A stretch of DNA of 64,000 nt from Oreohelix idahoensis (taxonomy: Eukaryota; Mollusca; Gastropoda; Stylommatophora; Oreohelicidae), in NCBI GenBank assembly GCA_024509875.1, contig JAMPIV010008519.1, positions 101,852 through 165,851 on the forward strand, written 5' to 3'. Shown in pieces: positions 22,302 to 34,860 of the stretch; positions within the stretch are counted from its first letter, which is position 1, and every line of letters starts with the position of its first letter. A program made the position numbers and the translations under genes. The notes under the pieces are model-generated. The model ran no database searches. It was given only the letters and a program-made list of their open reading frames with translations, and was not told where the DNA came from.

Positions 22302-24727
22302 TGTAGTACCGATAGGTTTGAGTTATTTTTCGTCCCGTCTGAGTAGAGTGGATGGTGATAAGTACGTGAGAAAAAAAAGGTGTGAGAAATAGATTTCACG
22401 GGGGGATAGCTTAAGGAGAAGATATTTCTCTGGAATGAGTAAGTTTCTCTAGTCTAGCCTATCTATACGACTATAATTTAGTATAAGACAACCTTGCCCT
22501 CTTCATATTTAAATATAAGTTTACTACACACACACAGCTATGTGACAACAAAACACACAAACGTGAAAAACTACTGTTAATTGGGTATGGGTCTGACCAA
22601 CACACAAAGTTAAGTTTCTTTTGTTGTTTATTATCATTTAAACTTGACCAACATCAAACATCTAAAGAAAGATCAAATAAAATCAGATTTACATACATAT
22701 GAAATTGCAGAATAAATGTGCCCTCCCCCTATCGATAAAAGAACCCAAAGAGTTAATAACCCAGAAGTCAAAGGTTAGCACTATGTTACAGAATAGACAG
22801 TAAAGAACCAAGTTCCTACTATAAGCTACCCAGTAAAGTAAACAGGTTTAAGCAAAATCCCATGTTGTTAAAGTTCCTGTAACAAAGAAAAATATTCACT
22901 CTCTCTGTCATACAGTGGCCACTCAATCACGCTTACCTACTTTTGGTGATATCCCTTGGAAATACAATTTTCCTGAATATAAAATTGCTAGGTTTTTTCC
23001 CCCCAAATTAGCCCCAGTCCGTCCTCTAACAAGTCAAGACTAGCGAGGTGGACGCCGAATCTAGTGTTTTAATTTTCCCTGGATGAACAAATTGTCACTA
23101 CGAATAGTTAGTATAGCAAAAACGTGCTCTTGAGGTTCACAGTTAAAAAAAGAGGAAATACTTCCAGTATTAGGAAACATCTGGATGCTAAAAATGTTAT
23201 AATCCATGATGATGATAATCCTATTGGCTGGCTCTATGGTGAGTGCCGATTCTGAAACAGCGTAAATTCTAGATGCTACACTTGAGTAAGACTGTCAGAA
23301 ATCGGGGATAATGCTATTGGTTTCACACCCCAGTGGGCTGATAAAATTGAAAAAATAATACTGGGTTTTACAGTTCAATTTACAAGTTAAAATGTTTCTC
23401 ATGTATCTTTGGCTCACAAATGAAATTGATGACGCACAGCCAAGAAAAAGACAACATTAACCAATCAGTAAATGAACAAAAGACCGCTGGACGCCCTTGA
23501 TCAGGTCTGCAGAAATATATACAAAAAACATTTATGGAAAAATTCTTCTATTCTAAATTGCTCCATATATGCACACAGACGGGAACAAGACGATCTGATA
23601 TCCACTCTGTCAGTCCTGATTAAATTTAAAAGGCACACGGTGTCTTTAGCCTATCCTATCGTGCGTCGCTTAGCGAGTGCAGGTTGGGTTGTGATATGCA
23701 ACTCTTCCCCTCCCGCTCCCGGTCAACGATCAAGCGTACAATGTAAATTATTATTCAATTATCCATACGCGCCTTTACATAAATATCACCTGTCGTTAAT
23801 AGCTATTAAATTGTCGGCGTCTGTTAATTTAGTCGTATGATATTAAATAATAGTCACTTATAATAAATACGCACAATGAAATAAAACGTGAATTCTTGTC
23901 TATCACTATCAGTCGCGCCTAACATATAGATCAGTCAACTAGAACCGTCTCTGCTTGTGTGAGAAAGCGGGTGGTGAAAATTAACATTTTAACTGCACAT
24001 CTGGTATGAAATAGCTACGCGTTATTTATTTCACTAGTTCTAACAGCTAGAAAAACCAAGTTTATATATCATCATGGTTCTCTGATCTATAGATGATGTT
24101 ACTTTTCACGTTACCATGTGTATCGAGAGAATCAAAAACCGGAGTTCCCAAGATAAAAGCTTTACGGTCGCACTTCTGGCGAAGTTTCAACCGCCATCAA
24201 AAGACATATCCGTGTAACTGGGTTCTCGAAGATTTTCTCCGTACGAATGCCCGCTTCTGAAGATCAAAGAGCCCAGGCCCTGAGTACGAACTTCAAAGCG
24301 TACTCGGGGACAGATTTTTCCCGTGAGTCTTACTTCAAAGGGTCTTTAGTTCTTCACGTGCGGTCTGTCAGGTGTCGTATGATTGACAGATAAGCTCGTG
24401 TGAGAAGACTCGATAAACAAACCTGATTCGCTACCTGTTAAGACTGGCAGGTCACGAAAGTTTGTAAACGCTTCGTTTGTTTATGTTCAAGAAAAATATG
24501 CTTGTGTGAGAAAGACAGGCAGAAAAATGCATGGTTTTACTAGCAAATCATAGCACGCTAACGGGATTACAAAGACTGTCAGATTACTGTAGGCTATATT
24601 TCCATTATACGTCACAACTCCCTCTCTCTCTTATGCCCTCTTTATTCTATCTAGCTCTTAAAAATTTTCCAGAAAATAATGCAATTATTAGTTGCTATAT
24701 AATGATTTCGGGTAATCACAACTGACA
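22302..24727 (-). repeat. candidate 5' LTR of Gmr1-like copy 3 (2426 bp)
   Basis: On the minus strand it would begin TGTCAGTTGTGATTACCC and end ..CTATCGGTACTACA, i.e. TG..CA. Copies 1 and 2 begin TGTCATG and TGTCACG, and copy 2 ends ..CTATCGGAAATCTACGACA. Length fits the 2.4-2.6 kb LTRs of those copies. Internal similarity includes CTGACCAA, AACATCAAA..AAAG near 22590-22670 compared with 43500-43580. No second LTR is present to prove the ends. Confidence 0.5.
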
Positions 24728-25520
24728 GTTGTTTTTGTTGTTTAATTAGGGCTGCTGAACTTATCGCTTTTGTTGCAGCCAGAGCCAAGTTGATTTCCTT
24801 GGCTTTATTTACTGCGTACATTATGGCAAGGGCGTACTTAAAATGTTTGGCACCGGGGCAGATCCTTCCGCTATTAAACGCACAGAATGTTATATTATGC
24901 TTGCGAGTAGATTTTTAAACAGTACATTATTGTCATAAACGTATCCGACGCCACCCCCTCCAGGGCGGACCACCTGTCCAATGCCCCTTAGTACACTACT
25001 AGATTTAGAGTTTTCCTGTGGCTTTCTGCTATTCCGCAACTTGTTGAGTTGGTGTCATGAGTTCCATTTTCGTGCCAGTGTATTCCATCCTGGCTTGGCA
25101 TGCATTTGAAGAAGCCCCACACCTGATTTTAAACTAGCATGGACAAAGAGACAGAACTGGATATTATGCTTTCCCGGCCATCCATGGGGACTTTCCAAAT
25201 ATACAGAACTAAAGTGCTATGCTCTGGTTCTGAGCTAACCCAAGGAATCGCCAGATCCAGCACAACGCTACTGCCCAGTTCTTCTCACCTGTCTCCAACC
25301 CACTGTGGCATCCTCCTGCATGCATTTGACCAGGTAAAAGCCTGAGTTAAGTTTGGGGCTCGATTCATTCCCTAAAGCTTAGTGTGCAAATTTGAGTTCT
25401 CAACATGGTGCACCATAAATGTTGCGCCTTATAGCTGGAACCTGGTAGTATGACGAAGACTGCTTTGTAAAATTTATTATGCGGAAGTTGAAATCCCCAG
25501 ACAGGAGCAATCACATCAGG
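24728..25520. repeat. dispersed repeat shared with 52245-52760
   Basis: Shared landmarks in the same order are AGGGCTGCTGA.CTT.C.GC, TTTTCC.GTGGCTTT.TGCTGTT, TTG(A)GTTG.TGTCATGAGTT-like, GGGG.CT.TC.AAATATACAGAACTAA and GCTCTGG. The right-hand part (AGTTCTCAACA.GGT..CACCA) recurs again at 54270-54320. It looks like an old dispersed element; its class is unknown to me. It starts directly at the end of the candidate LTR. Confidence 0.6.
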
Positions 25521-26245
25521 AAGCACTGAACAAATGTGCTGACCAAGCCTGTGACAATATACAGTAATTCAATATCTCATTACTACCCGTAGCCTACACA
25601 TCCCCGGTTATTCTCTCACACATGCAAAACATAAACAACCTTCCACTCCTACTCGCCGTTTCTCTCTCGCACAAAATCAACACAAACCCCGCCTCTCACC
25701 CTCTTTGCTCTGTTATGCCCAAGGAACCCCTACCTCTGTAGCCCCCGCCCTAGGTTTCTGTTTACAAGCCAAGCGTTTCTGACGCGCTGCGTCGCAAGGC
25801 GATCCGAGGATAAACATATTTACACACACACACACCTACGTAGTCCCACACACTATGATAAAGCGAGACCACTGTTAGGTATTCACACCTTTCCCTGATA
25901 ATTACATTATAGGTGGCCCTAGTGAGAATCATCCAAGTAGAGACAACACTGAATGAGTTATCAAAAATTTAGCATTGGTTAAATAAATCAATATATATCA
26001 AATAGCAAAAACTCTTTACAGTAATTATACAACAAGCGGAAAATTGGGTAAGAATATTATAATCAGCGCCCACTCTCTGTCTTAAGAAAAACCACTCCTA
26101 GCTAACACTTAGTGATTATGGATAGTGGCTCACTTAATAAAATTCGGAGCATCCCGGTCACGAAAAAAAACATTTCCTTAAAGAAAGAGAATTTGTTAGC
26201 CTAATCTAATAGAAAAGAGATCCCGTGTTACTTTAATTCATCTTA
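25521..26245. other. no gene seen
   Basis: No coding match. Some stretches (CACACACACACCTACGTAG.., AGATCCCGTGTTACTTTAATTC) recall LTR sequence of the Gmr1-like copies, but I could not align them securely. Confidence 0.35.
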
Positions 26246-26494
26246 TATACATACATACATACATACATCATACCTACCTACCTACCTACCTACCTACCTA
26301 CCTACCTACCTACCTACCTACCTACCTACCTACCTACCTACCTACCTACCTACCTACCTACCTACCTACCTACCTACATACATACATACATACATACATA
26401 CATACATACATACATACATACATACATACATACATACATACACACACACTCACACACACACACATACACACACACATACACACATACATACATA
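26246..26494. repeat. (TACA)n-(TACC)n-(TACA)n-(CA)n compound microsatellite
   Basis: Two ATAC/TACA arrays surround a pure (CCTA)n block of about 100 bp, grading into (CA)n at the right. It directly abuts the 3' end of the RLE-type non-LTR element (next feature). In that element's orientation the first flanking bases are TATGTATGTATGTG. Confidence 0.95.
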
Positions 26495-26838
26495 TCAGAA
26501 TCTTTATTCTCCATAAAATACATTAATATGTACAGACATGATATAATAGATACAACATGGCATATAGGAGAATCATTAGAATTTACATAAAGTGTTGAAG
26601 ACGTCTCAAGTAGTTATATGTGGGTGTTTTTACATCGAACCTTTGTGTTACACATACATAAAATTTTTTAAGCTTTCTAAATGACATTGGCATATAATGA
26701 TATGATATAACCTGCCAAAAAATGAGAATTATTGAAATTTACAAAATGTGTGTGGAATACCATTCAAGTTGAGCAATATGGTTGTTTTTACATGGGGGTT
26801 TTATCAGAATTTCTGTTTGCCATAAAAAACTTTGACAG
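26495..26838 (-). other. 3' UTR of the RLE-type element
   Basis: About 340 bp from the stop codon to the microsatellite, ending (minus strand) TTTATGGAGAATAAAGATTCTGATATG. It is noncoding. The end is followed at once by (TATG)n. Confidence 0.65.
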
Positions 26839-27524
26839 CTAGTAGAGTGAGATATTAAATATAGCATCAAATACAATAGTCGTTTGGTATAGTAGACAGA
26901 GCACAATTGAGATTAGACGGTGGGGAAAACATTTCAGCAATTTAACATGGGTGTTTTTTACACGAAGTTTCCATATTCTGTAAGAACCTATAATTGCACT
27001 GATACTGACATATTTACATAAAACCTTTGCTTCAAATTTCCGCAACCCTAGCGACATTAATCCACTCACACACTTTGCATGCACATGACCCAAACTACCA
27101 ATTATCAGTACGAATACATGCGTACGATAGCCTAGTTCGTTAATTTCTGCAGCCAATGGATAGTACTTATCAAATTTATGTTGGTAACATTTATCTAAAT
27201 GGGCGTCATATGGTATTGCTGCCTCTACTATAAAAGCTGTTTTGTTCTGTCGATTGATTATCGTTAAATCAGGTTTTACGGCATGTGTCTTAAATGAGGT
27301 GTTACTGCTGCCGAAAAGTGATGGTTTAACTATTATCTCTTTATTTATTGTTATGTCACTCTTATTATTGTATGAGGATTTCAGTTTCTCATAAATAATG
27401 TCTACAGCTCTATTGTGCCTTTGTTGGTATAATGTTTGAAATTTGGTACATCCATTCAATAAATGTGACACTGTTTCGTATGGGTGGTTACATATTTTGC
27501 ACATTTTCGTGTATGTCTGTGCGT
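26839..27524 (-). pseudogene. RLE-type non-LTR protein, C-terminal zinc knuckle and endonuclease
   Basis: This segment (about 220 residues, stop at 26839-26841) begins with the zinc knuckle CKICNHPYETVSHLLNGC (C-x2-C-x8-H-x4-C). It is followed by the restriction-like endonuclease core, KPDLTIINRQNKTAFIVEAA, where PD and E are separated by 14 residues. This is the arrangement of R2/NeSL/Hero-type elements, which nick a target and prime reverse transcription from it. The segment is itself open, but its N-terminal continuation lies 18.6 kb away beyond the nested insertions. Later residues (GYRTHVFVLIIGSLGHVH..) fit the end of the RLE fold. Confidence 0.85.
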
Positions 27525-27535
27525 AATATAGATGT
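27525..27535. repeat. target-site duplication of the LINE, left copy (AATATAGATGT)
   Basis: This 11-bp word is repeated at 46105-46115, at the other end of the inserted LINE. Counting it once restores the frame of the RLE-type protein across the insertion. Confidence 0.9.
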
Positions 27536-27890
27536 TATTGGTGAATAGCCATAAGAAACATGTTCCGTCCAACATTACGTTAAATGGGCAAACGTTAGAA
27601 GAAGTTAACACTTTTAAATATCTCGGGTCCACTATATGTAGTGATGGAAGATCAAGTAAAGAAATCAAGACAAGACTTGAGATGGCCTCAGCTGCCATGA
27701 CAAGGTTGAATGTGATCTGGAAAAGTAACATCAGTTTTCCTGTGAAGATCAAATTATACAAATCACTTGTATTATCTATTCTCTTGTATGGGTGTGAGGG
27801 CTGGACACTCACTGCAGATACGGAGCGAAGGATTCAGGCTTTCGAGCATAAATGTTATAGAAGAATTCTGCGCATTTGCTATAAAGAGCA
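27536..27890 (+). pseudogene. LINE reverse transcriptase C-terminal part, left half
   Basis: The frame encodes LNGQTLEEVNTFKYLGSTIC, SLVLSILLYGCEGWTLTADT and EHKCYRRILRICYKEH. This is the thumb and following region of an RTE-like or related LINE reverse transcriptase, similar in layout to the fragment at 12882 but from another family. It stops at the GAGCA target site of the LTR element. Read on past that site the frame runs into the LTR (the short extension IVDFR is not native). The right half at 45761-46099 continues in the same frame. Confidence 0.85.
27886..27890. repeat. 5-bp target-site duplication GAGCA, left
   Basis: GAGCA precedes the left LTR end (TGTCGTAG..) and recurs at 45761-45765 after the right LTR end (..CTACGTGACA). 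A 5-bp duplication is standard for Ty3/gypsy integrases. Confidence 0.9.
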
Positions 27891-29674
27891 TGTCGTAGAT
27901 TTCCGATAGGAGAATTAAGACTAGGTTTGGTCCCTTCTGAATAGGTTTGAATAGGTGATAGACTCAGTGAGAGTTAGTGAAAGGTAATAGAATTTCCACA
28001 CACGTGAGATGATAGATTTTGATATAGTGGCTGTCTCTGAAAGCGAAAAGAATTCTTCTCTCTCTCACCTATCTTCTACAACAGTTGTTACAGCGTCAGA
28101 CAGACTACACCAATATACATATTACGTATATTTCTATCACTCACAGGCACGCACATACACGTGACGACAGGTAAACACACAGACGTGGGAAAACTATAAC
28201 AATGATGTATATATTATCTAGAACGAGCTGACCAAACACGATTATTTAGTTCAAGAGCGATTTTAATATCAGGAAAAATCGGCTCACAACATCAAAGAAA
28301 GTACATCAAGGAAAATACATATACACATAGTCATAAAAAATCAAGGAAATGTTGCAAGGATGATAGCCCCGTTATAGTGTTAACTCTAGGTTTAGCCCGG
28401 CCCCGTTAAGAGAACAGATGATGGCGCCAGAGTCACAGATACATAGGGTTTGAGTCTAAGAGTTTTTCTTTGTTTTATCTCGTAATTATATGCACAGAGT
28501 TTGAAAAAAAAAAATCTGATTTAACCTAAGACAAAAACACAAGAACTCTAGCCTTAGCAACAAATTATGCAGATTGAAAAAAAAATTAGGACAGCAACAG
28601 GGTGTCAAAGATAAAATAGTGAAAAATATCACTCAAACCAGCGTACACTCATTCATTCCGCCATGGCTTTTCATACTTGTACTCACGACTTTGCTTGCTG
28701 CCTCTTGGAACACATTGATTTTAGATTTTCACACAGACTCAAAAAATGCAGTCTTCTGCCAAGAAGTCCCCAGTTCCAAAAGACGTATTTAACTTGGAGT
28801 CTCCGGGAACGACTACTTGGGTATGCAAATTTGTTCAAATGTCTGATTAAGTCACCTAACAATTATTCCAGGCGCGGGAGTTAGCAGAGCACAGTGTCAA
28901 TAGCGTAGGTTTCTAAAAAATGATGAATGTCAGGTCGGTGCCTTCCCTCAGTATAGGATTCACTTTAGTCACACCACAGATTTGTCCACAAGATATAATC
29001 TAGTCGGGAAATGATTGTTAATATTCACGCCACCAGGCAGCAAATTATATAGAGTTTCTAGAAGAAATTAAGTGCTGGCTCCAAGGTCCAGTATTTATCA
29101 TTACAGTCTTAGAAAACCCGTTATAGGGATATTAGTATTTCTGTCTAACTTGCACCGTCAGATCAGTGTTACTTGAGAAAACCCACGTGGTTCAAAATAA
29201 GGACTGTCTATTTCTTCACAAGTATGGAAACTACTACTAGGTGCTGGTAAAGTTAGGGTCACCCCAAAATTTTCACTGTGTGGAGGAAAAATAACACATA
29301 TAATATAATAAACAGAATCTGTACTAGTTAAAACTTACATTTAAACTTGCAAGCAGAGAGCTTTGCTTATCATTTAAACTTCCCGTGACGTAAGTTATAT
29401 TAAAAAATCAGCAATCCTCATAAATTAAGAACACGTGCGTATTCCGTCACCATTCATGAGGCTGGATTCTAGAGTTTATACGTTAGTTTAGAAAAATACA
29501 CTCGACTGAGTATTAGCAGTTAAATTAAATTTATAAATAGCTACAATTGCCGTTATAAGCTAGAAATTAAATTTTTAGTCTGCTTTCCACTGAATGCTTC
29601 CCTAGAAAATATAGTAGCCTACCACTTTATTTCTCTTCTGCGCTAAAGAAATAGATTAAAATGAATTAAGCGAT
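27891..29674 (-). repeat. 3' LTR of copy 2, distal part
   Basis: Matches 43169-44951 almost base for base, with a few single-base differences and homopolymer length changes (for example GATTAAGTCACC against GATTATGTCACC). It is interrupted at ..TTAAGCGAT by the 5' end of copy 1. The open frames in it (such as 28663-28884 and 43941-44162, nearly the same peptide) exist only because the two LTRs are duplicates. Confidence 0.92.
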
Positions 29675-32084
29675 TGTCATGAAATATTCTAATCCACATA
29701 TATAAATTATTAGGTAAATATGAAGCCTAACAAATAAAATTAATAAAGAGAAGAGCAATGGTAAAATGACAGTGCTGTCCCAAAGAATGTACTCGAAATC
29801 CCCCTTGTTTTCTGCTTCGTCTGCAAATTGTAACGCTTTCACGTTGATAGTAAAGCTTACTGTATTATTACCCGCCTTCTTCAATGAAACGTGTGCTGTA
29901 ATTCTTGGAAAAGCATTGAGACGTACTGCGTAATGACCTAAATTAACCCTAACATTAATTATACTGCGTTACCAAAACGAACGAACAGATGGACTAAAGG
30001 GATAAAAAGAGAAGGGAGAGGCAGAAAGCCGAACACTAAACCCGCTTCGCGCGATACACAATTACTACCATCACGCGTGTAAGTCTACATGCACTAATTT
30101 TTTTTCAGACGGACAGTGATAAAATACACTACCCTTTCCCAGAGTTAGGTTTATAATTCATAACAGACTCTTATTAGAAAAGACAACATTATATGGGTTT
30201 ACGTTTGAACACATAACAGTACCCAGACAGCACATCTTCTAAACATGAGATAGAAGAAATTGCATATTTTGAACGCAGCCACGTAGCTCCTTTAAATTAG
30301 TATTTTTTGGGTTCCTTAGGGTTTGCTGACAAATAATATGTAAAACGTTACGCAAATAGTCCAGGAATTAATAAATTATACCCAAAATAAAATATTGGGG
30401 GTGCCTGACAGCATAAAATCATTTCTGCTCATAAAATTTTTTTTATAACGTGTTTGAAAAAACCTTACGTTACATAAATAGCCTACCATGTAAACTCCAA
30501 ATTGATTGGAGCGCAACAAATGAAAGCCTAACCACGATTGGTCGGGTTATAAATACTATCTTGGTTGTTAGGGGAGACGGGAAAAGATAACATTTTTTCA
30601 AACACTTGTCGAAACGTGGCTCATTGGCCAGTCTCGCTGATATACACACTTGGGAGCGTTAGTTCGAGACCACTAATTCAAATAAGCTTGATAAAGCGAC
30701 AGTACGTTGAAGCCAGCTCACATTTTTGCTAAAAATAAAAGCCTGGAACATAGTGTAGTTCAGTGGCAAACGTGAGGTAAAGCCTATAATGCTCCAGCCT
30801 GAACAGAGGGTGTCGGAGAGAAGTAAAACGGCATGGAATGGCCAAACAGTACACTGACACCTGGATGATTGAATAGAAAGAAATAATGCTGGAATTGCAG
30901 AGGCGTAGTAACCATCCAATAAGTAAATGGGTAATACTAGGAATAAAAGCAATATTTTCATTGTGAATGTTAAAAGCTGAGCATGTTAGACTCGGGCCTG
31001 AAACTAGTAACTCTGATTTCGCAATGTTTCTGGTGTGCATGTATTGTGATGTGCAGTGTAAAAAGAAAGAAAATATTAAATTTAGTTATATGAAGTATGA
31101 GAAGGTACATCCTTCTTGATTTCAGGGACAGTGGTCTTCTATGGTAGTGATTATGCAGCATCCTGGTCGAGAGCATTTTGCTGAATCCAGAGGTCGGACA
31201 AGCAATACTCCCTTGGTCTACTTTTTAGCTATCAGTGAGGTGTCTCCAGAGCCCAGAGGAGAATTCGAGCAGAGGAGTCCTTTCCTGCCGCCATCACGCC
31301 AGATAAGCTAACTTGGCCAGCTGAGCTCAACATTATGTCCCCTCATCTTGAACTGACTTTATAAAATTAACATTAAGAGGGGAATTTACTTGTCTTAAAA
31401 TATCAGAAAAGTAACATCGGAGGGAACTGAGGAACATCTCCAATAACTAGGTCCCAATAAAGACAAACTATTGAAGTCATGATGACAAATACCAACAGAG
31501 CTTGAACAAAACAAAACCAGTATTACCTCATTTTACCACTACACAACTGACACACATAGAACATTTGTAATAATATATGTCACTACAATATTCATATTAA
31601 ATACATTCTGTACATAACTTGTAATTTAAATTGATTGTGATTCCTGGTTCCCTTGTAGTTGAATCAGGACCACACACATATTCATTCATGCCAGTAATGC
31701 AAAATACATATTGTTTATTTGAAATAAGTGCAAACTCTATTACGAGTGACTTCTTTTAAGATATCTTTGTAGAGTTGCTTGATATGTATGTGAGGTGTCA
31801 CAGTGTTTGTCAAGAGTAGTGGATTAAATTAAATTGTTTATCTGTCTGTTGTTGTGACTTACACTTCATCAATACATACATATACCCCTAGACACACATA
31901 AACGTAGCATCATCAACACTATATATTCCAGAATAATTCTGACTGAGATATATAGATATGTGGTAGCAAGTAAGGTTATCTATAATACACTACTCTTAAT
32001 AGATATAGATACCTTCACAGCTGATCTCAGTCAGTACACTAAAGTCCCTATAAATATTTATAACACATCCACTTCTTCACCACA
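29675..32084 (+). repeat. 5' LTR of copy 1 (2410 bp)
   Basis: Begins TGTCATGAAATATTC and ends ..CTTCTTCACCACA, i.e. TG..CA. It aligns with 36370-38709 along its length. The right-hand part differs by many small deletions in the 3' copy (for example 37760-37870 is shorter) and the 3' copy has an extra block of about 150 bp at 37445-37597. Open frames inside it are not genes. Confidence 0.88.
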
Positions 32085-32089
32085 TATAT

Positions 32090-32107
32090 TGGGGTCTCGC
32101 TCTTGGG
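32090..32107 (+). promoter_or_regulatory. candidate primer-binding site, copy 1
   Basis: TGGGGTCTCGCTCTTGGG lies five bases after the LTR end. It resembles the sites of copies 2 and 3 and the tRNA-Pro complement, with mismatches. Confidence 0.5.
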
Positions 32108-32288
32108 ATTTTGAATCTTTAACTATTAAAAATATTGGGGGTAATTCACTTCAGGGAATATAAGAATTAAAAGGTATCCTTGGGTGGAATTAAATAAGGT
32201 TGAGCTCACGGTGCCTGTGTTGTCCATTTAGAGATTAGGAAATTGAATTGTTTGGGTTAGACATTGTATAAATTTTACCTGATAGACA

Positions 32289-33448
32289 ATGGCGGACCTG
32301 GCCAAATTTCGATCTGCTGCTGTACAGACTGCAAAAGAGTTAGGATTAGATGGGCAAGTTATGGTTGCCTATGTCACTACGGAATGTGACAAATTTATTG
32401 AACGCGAAGAAAGAAGATTAGAAAAAGAGGCCGAAAGAAAGTTAGAGGCTGAAAGGGAAATTAAGAAGTTACAATTTGAAGCTGAGGCTGAGACTAAGAG
32501 GTTGCAGATTGAGGCTGAGCTGAGACTAAGAGTTGCCTGCAGGAAAGGGAAGCTAAGAAGATTGGAAGCAGAAAAGAGTGACAAAAGAATTAGCTCAGCA
32601 GAAGAAGAAAGAAATTAGCTGCAGAAAGGGAAGAGAAGAAATTAGCTGCAGAAAGAGAAGAGAAGAAATGAGCTGCAGAGAGGGAAGCAGAAAAGGAGGA
32701 GAAAAGATTACAAAGGGAACATGAATTACGACTAAGGGAGTTTGAGTTTCAAGGCCATGCTCCTGAAAATGGTGCCAGTCCCTTTGCCTCTGATGCTACG
32801 GTTACTCAAGGAGCCTCAACCTCAGCTATGAATTTTCATTTAGATCATTTTGTTGAGAAAGACGATGATATTGAGAGCTATATAAATAGGTATGAACTAT
32901 TAGCTACCACATATGGGTTAGAGAGAGAAAGGTGGAGCTTAAAGTTATCTCAAGGACTTCGTGGGGCAGCTTATGAAGTTTTTGCAAAAATGAGCAGAAG
33001 TGATGAGGAAAATTATGACATGCTAAAGCAGGCTCTTTTGTTAAGATATGAAAAGAATGCAGAATTTTATAGGAAAAAATTTAGGAATGCTAAACTACTG
33101 TCAGGTGAAACCTCTCACCAGTTCTCTGCACGAATAGAGACATACTTGGAGAAATGGACTTCTCTGGGGAAAACCCAAGATCTTAAGGAAATGGTCCTTA
33201 TAGAGCAATTAAGAGAGTCCATGGCTCCAGACCTGAGAAAGTTTCTCATGGAACAAGGTGCAGAGAGGCTGGGTGAGTTGCTAAATGTTGCTGAAAGGTA
33301 TCAAGCAGCTCAAGCAGAGGTAACAGGTAATAAAAAGAAACAAGTGGATAACTTTAGGGCACCACAGAACTTTAATAAATTTGATCCTAGGGATCAAAAT
33401 AAAGGTAAGCACCAATTTGATAGGCCACGGTATGAAAATAAAAAATAA
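32289..33448 (+). pseudogene. gag of copy 1 (coiled coil and SCAN-like capsid), frameshifted
   Basis: The start MADLAKFRSAAVQTAKELGL matches the MAERAKLR.LLRDEA start of copy 2. A charged coiled coil follows, including three copies of a repeat coding KKLAAERE(E) (32590-32690), where the frame is lost. Capsid resumes in frame at 32828-33448: YGLERERWSLKLSQGLRGAA, LSGETSHQFSARIETYLEKW, EMVLIEQLRESMAPDLRKFL and MEQGAERLGELLNVAERYQA. The last three are SCAN-like, a known relation of Gmr1-type capsids. A frameshift near 33440 separates it from the zinc knuckle. Confidence 0.85.
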
Positions 33449-33449
33449 A

Positions 33450-34735
33450 TTCCCACAATTCGATGAAAGGAAATATGATGAAAGAAAATCTTTCAACCAA
33501 GGAAAAAGGTGGTGTAAAAATTGTCAGATGGACAATCATGACACTGACCGTTGCAGAAGGAAACCTGTGTATATGGCAACCCTTCAGGTCAGGTCGACCT
33601 CAAGACAGGAGGAGGATATTATGTTAGATACCACTCCAGAAGAGATGAGGAAGGCACAGGCTGGGGATAAAACACTCAAGCCTTGTTTCAGAAAATTGTC
33701 AACTTGTCATACAACTCCAGGCAAGGGTGATTTTTACATGAAAAACAAGTTGATGTATAGGAAGACTGGAGCTAGATGCAATGGTCACGGACAGCTGGTT
33801 CTTCCAAAAAGATATAGGGCAGACTTAATAAGGAGCCTACATGTGAAACCAGATGGGGACCATGAGAAAATAGGTACCATCATTCAAAAGGTGGCTCACA
33901 ATTATTATTGGCCCAAAGCAAGATGGGACATTGAGAATTTTGTAGAAAGGTGTAGCATAGCACATGAGGGAACACCCACAAGTGGGAACATGGATCAGGA
34001 CCTGGACACGCCACGGGGCAAAATTAGGCCTGATAATAAAAAGAAATATAGATTTGATAAAGTGGACCAAATGGAATGGGAAGCCCCTTTTCACGGACAA
34101 GCTTCACTTAACTGTTTTACAATGGCCACTATGCGGAGAGTGCAAAAAGATGTCTTACCCCAGGATAAGCCGAAAATCCCTCAATCGGACTTAAACAAAC
34201 TGGAGGAAGAGGATGTAGAGAGGAAATCTCTCATCAAGAATTTTAAGTGGGGAGAAAGCCCCAAAAGAAAAATTGGTAGCGGTCGTTTTGTGAATGATAA
34301 TTCTGGGGGGAAAAATCATCACTATAAAGCTTCGAGTGGAAGAGACCATACCGGTGCATGGACAAATAGGTCCACACAATTAAAGGTCCATATGTAGCTT
34401 TGTTAAGAACGTGGACTGATGAAAAGGCAGAGGAAAACATTACATCTTCATACCAATATGTGAATGAGCTGACCACTCGGTTTAAAACTGGCTGGAAACT
34501 TGCCAATGAAAATTTGAAACAAGCCAGGAAGAAACATGCTGCCTATTATAACAGGAAGGCGAAAGACAGAGATTTGGCTGTGGGAGAGAAGGTACTGCTT
34601 CTTCTCCCCGGGAGTCAGAATAAGTTACAGATTGGATGGCAGGGTCCATATACAGTTTTAGAGAAGGTGTCTAGAACAAATTTTAAGATAGATAAGAAGG
34701 GGAAAGAAAAATCTATCATGTGAATCTCCTGAAGA
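33450..34735 (+). pseudogene. copy 1 zinc knuckle and integrase remnants, core missing
   Basis: RWCKNCQMDNHDTDRCRRKP is a nucleocapsid zinc knuckle (C-x2-C-x4-H-x4-C, about 33514-33560). It is followed directly, with no protease, by a linker like that of copy 2 (EEMRKAQAGDKTLKPCFRKL) and the H-rich integrase N-terminus (LVLPKRYRADLIRSLHVKPD, AHNYYWPKARWDIENFVERC). The DDE catalytic core is absent and replaced by about 400 bp of sequence (33960-34390) that I cannot assign. The integrase C-terminal domain returns at 34400-34723 (DEKAEENITSSYQYVNELTT, VGEKVLLLLPGSQNKLQIGW). The domain order is integrase before reverse transcriptase. Confidence 0.8.
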
Positions 34736-34860
34736 AATATTTGGAAAGAGAACATCAGGAAGAGACACACTTGTTGACCTTGTCCATCGCCATGGAGATG
34801 AAAAAGGAACCACTTTCATCACTCGGATATCGCCGACACCCCTGAGAGACAGCAGCACAG

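Larger units (their letters stand above)
21130..24727 (-). mobile_element. Gmr1-like LTR retrotransposon, 5' part only (copy 3)
   Basis: Read on the minus strand: candidate 5' LTR (24727-22302), primer-binding site (22298-22281), leader, and the start of gag (21591 down to about 21130), after which the element is lost. The gag start and the following AASSSSNGESSS.HS region resemble the copy-2 element at 39215-43168. The rest of gag, pol and the 3' LTR are missing, so it is a broken relic. Confidence 0.7.

Noticed and set aside
26246..26494. Direct-repeat array considered as CRISPR
   Set aside because: It is a contiguous 4-bp microsatellite with no spacers, in a eukaryotic genome.
28663..28884. 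A 73-residue frame almost identical to one at 43941-44162, suggesting a duplicated gene
   Set aside because: Both are the same place in the two LTRs of one retrotransposon, so identity reflects LTR duplication, not conservation of a gene.
33960..34390. Possible captured host gene between integrase N-terminal and C-terminal parts of copy 1
   Set aside because: The open frame reads as low-similarity polar sequence with no recognised domain; more likely decayed or rearranged pol. I could not identify it.
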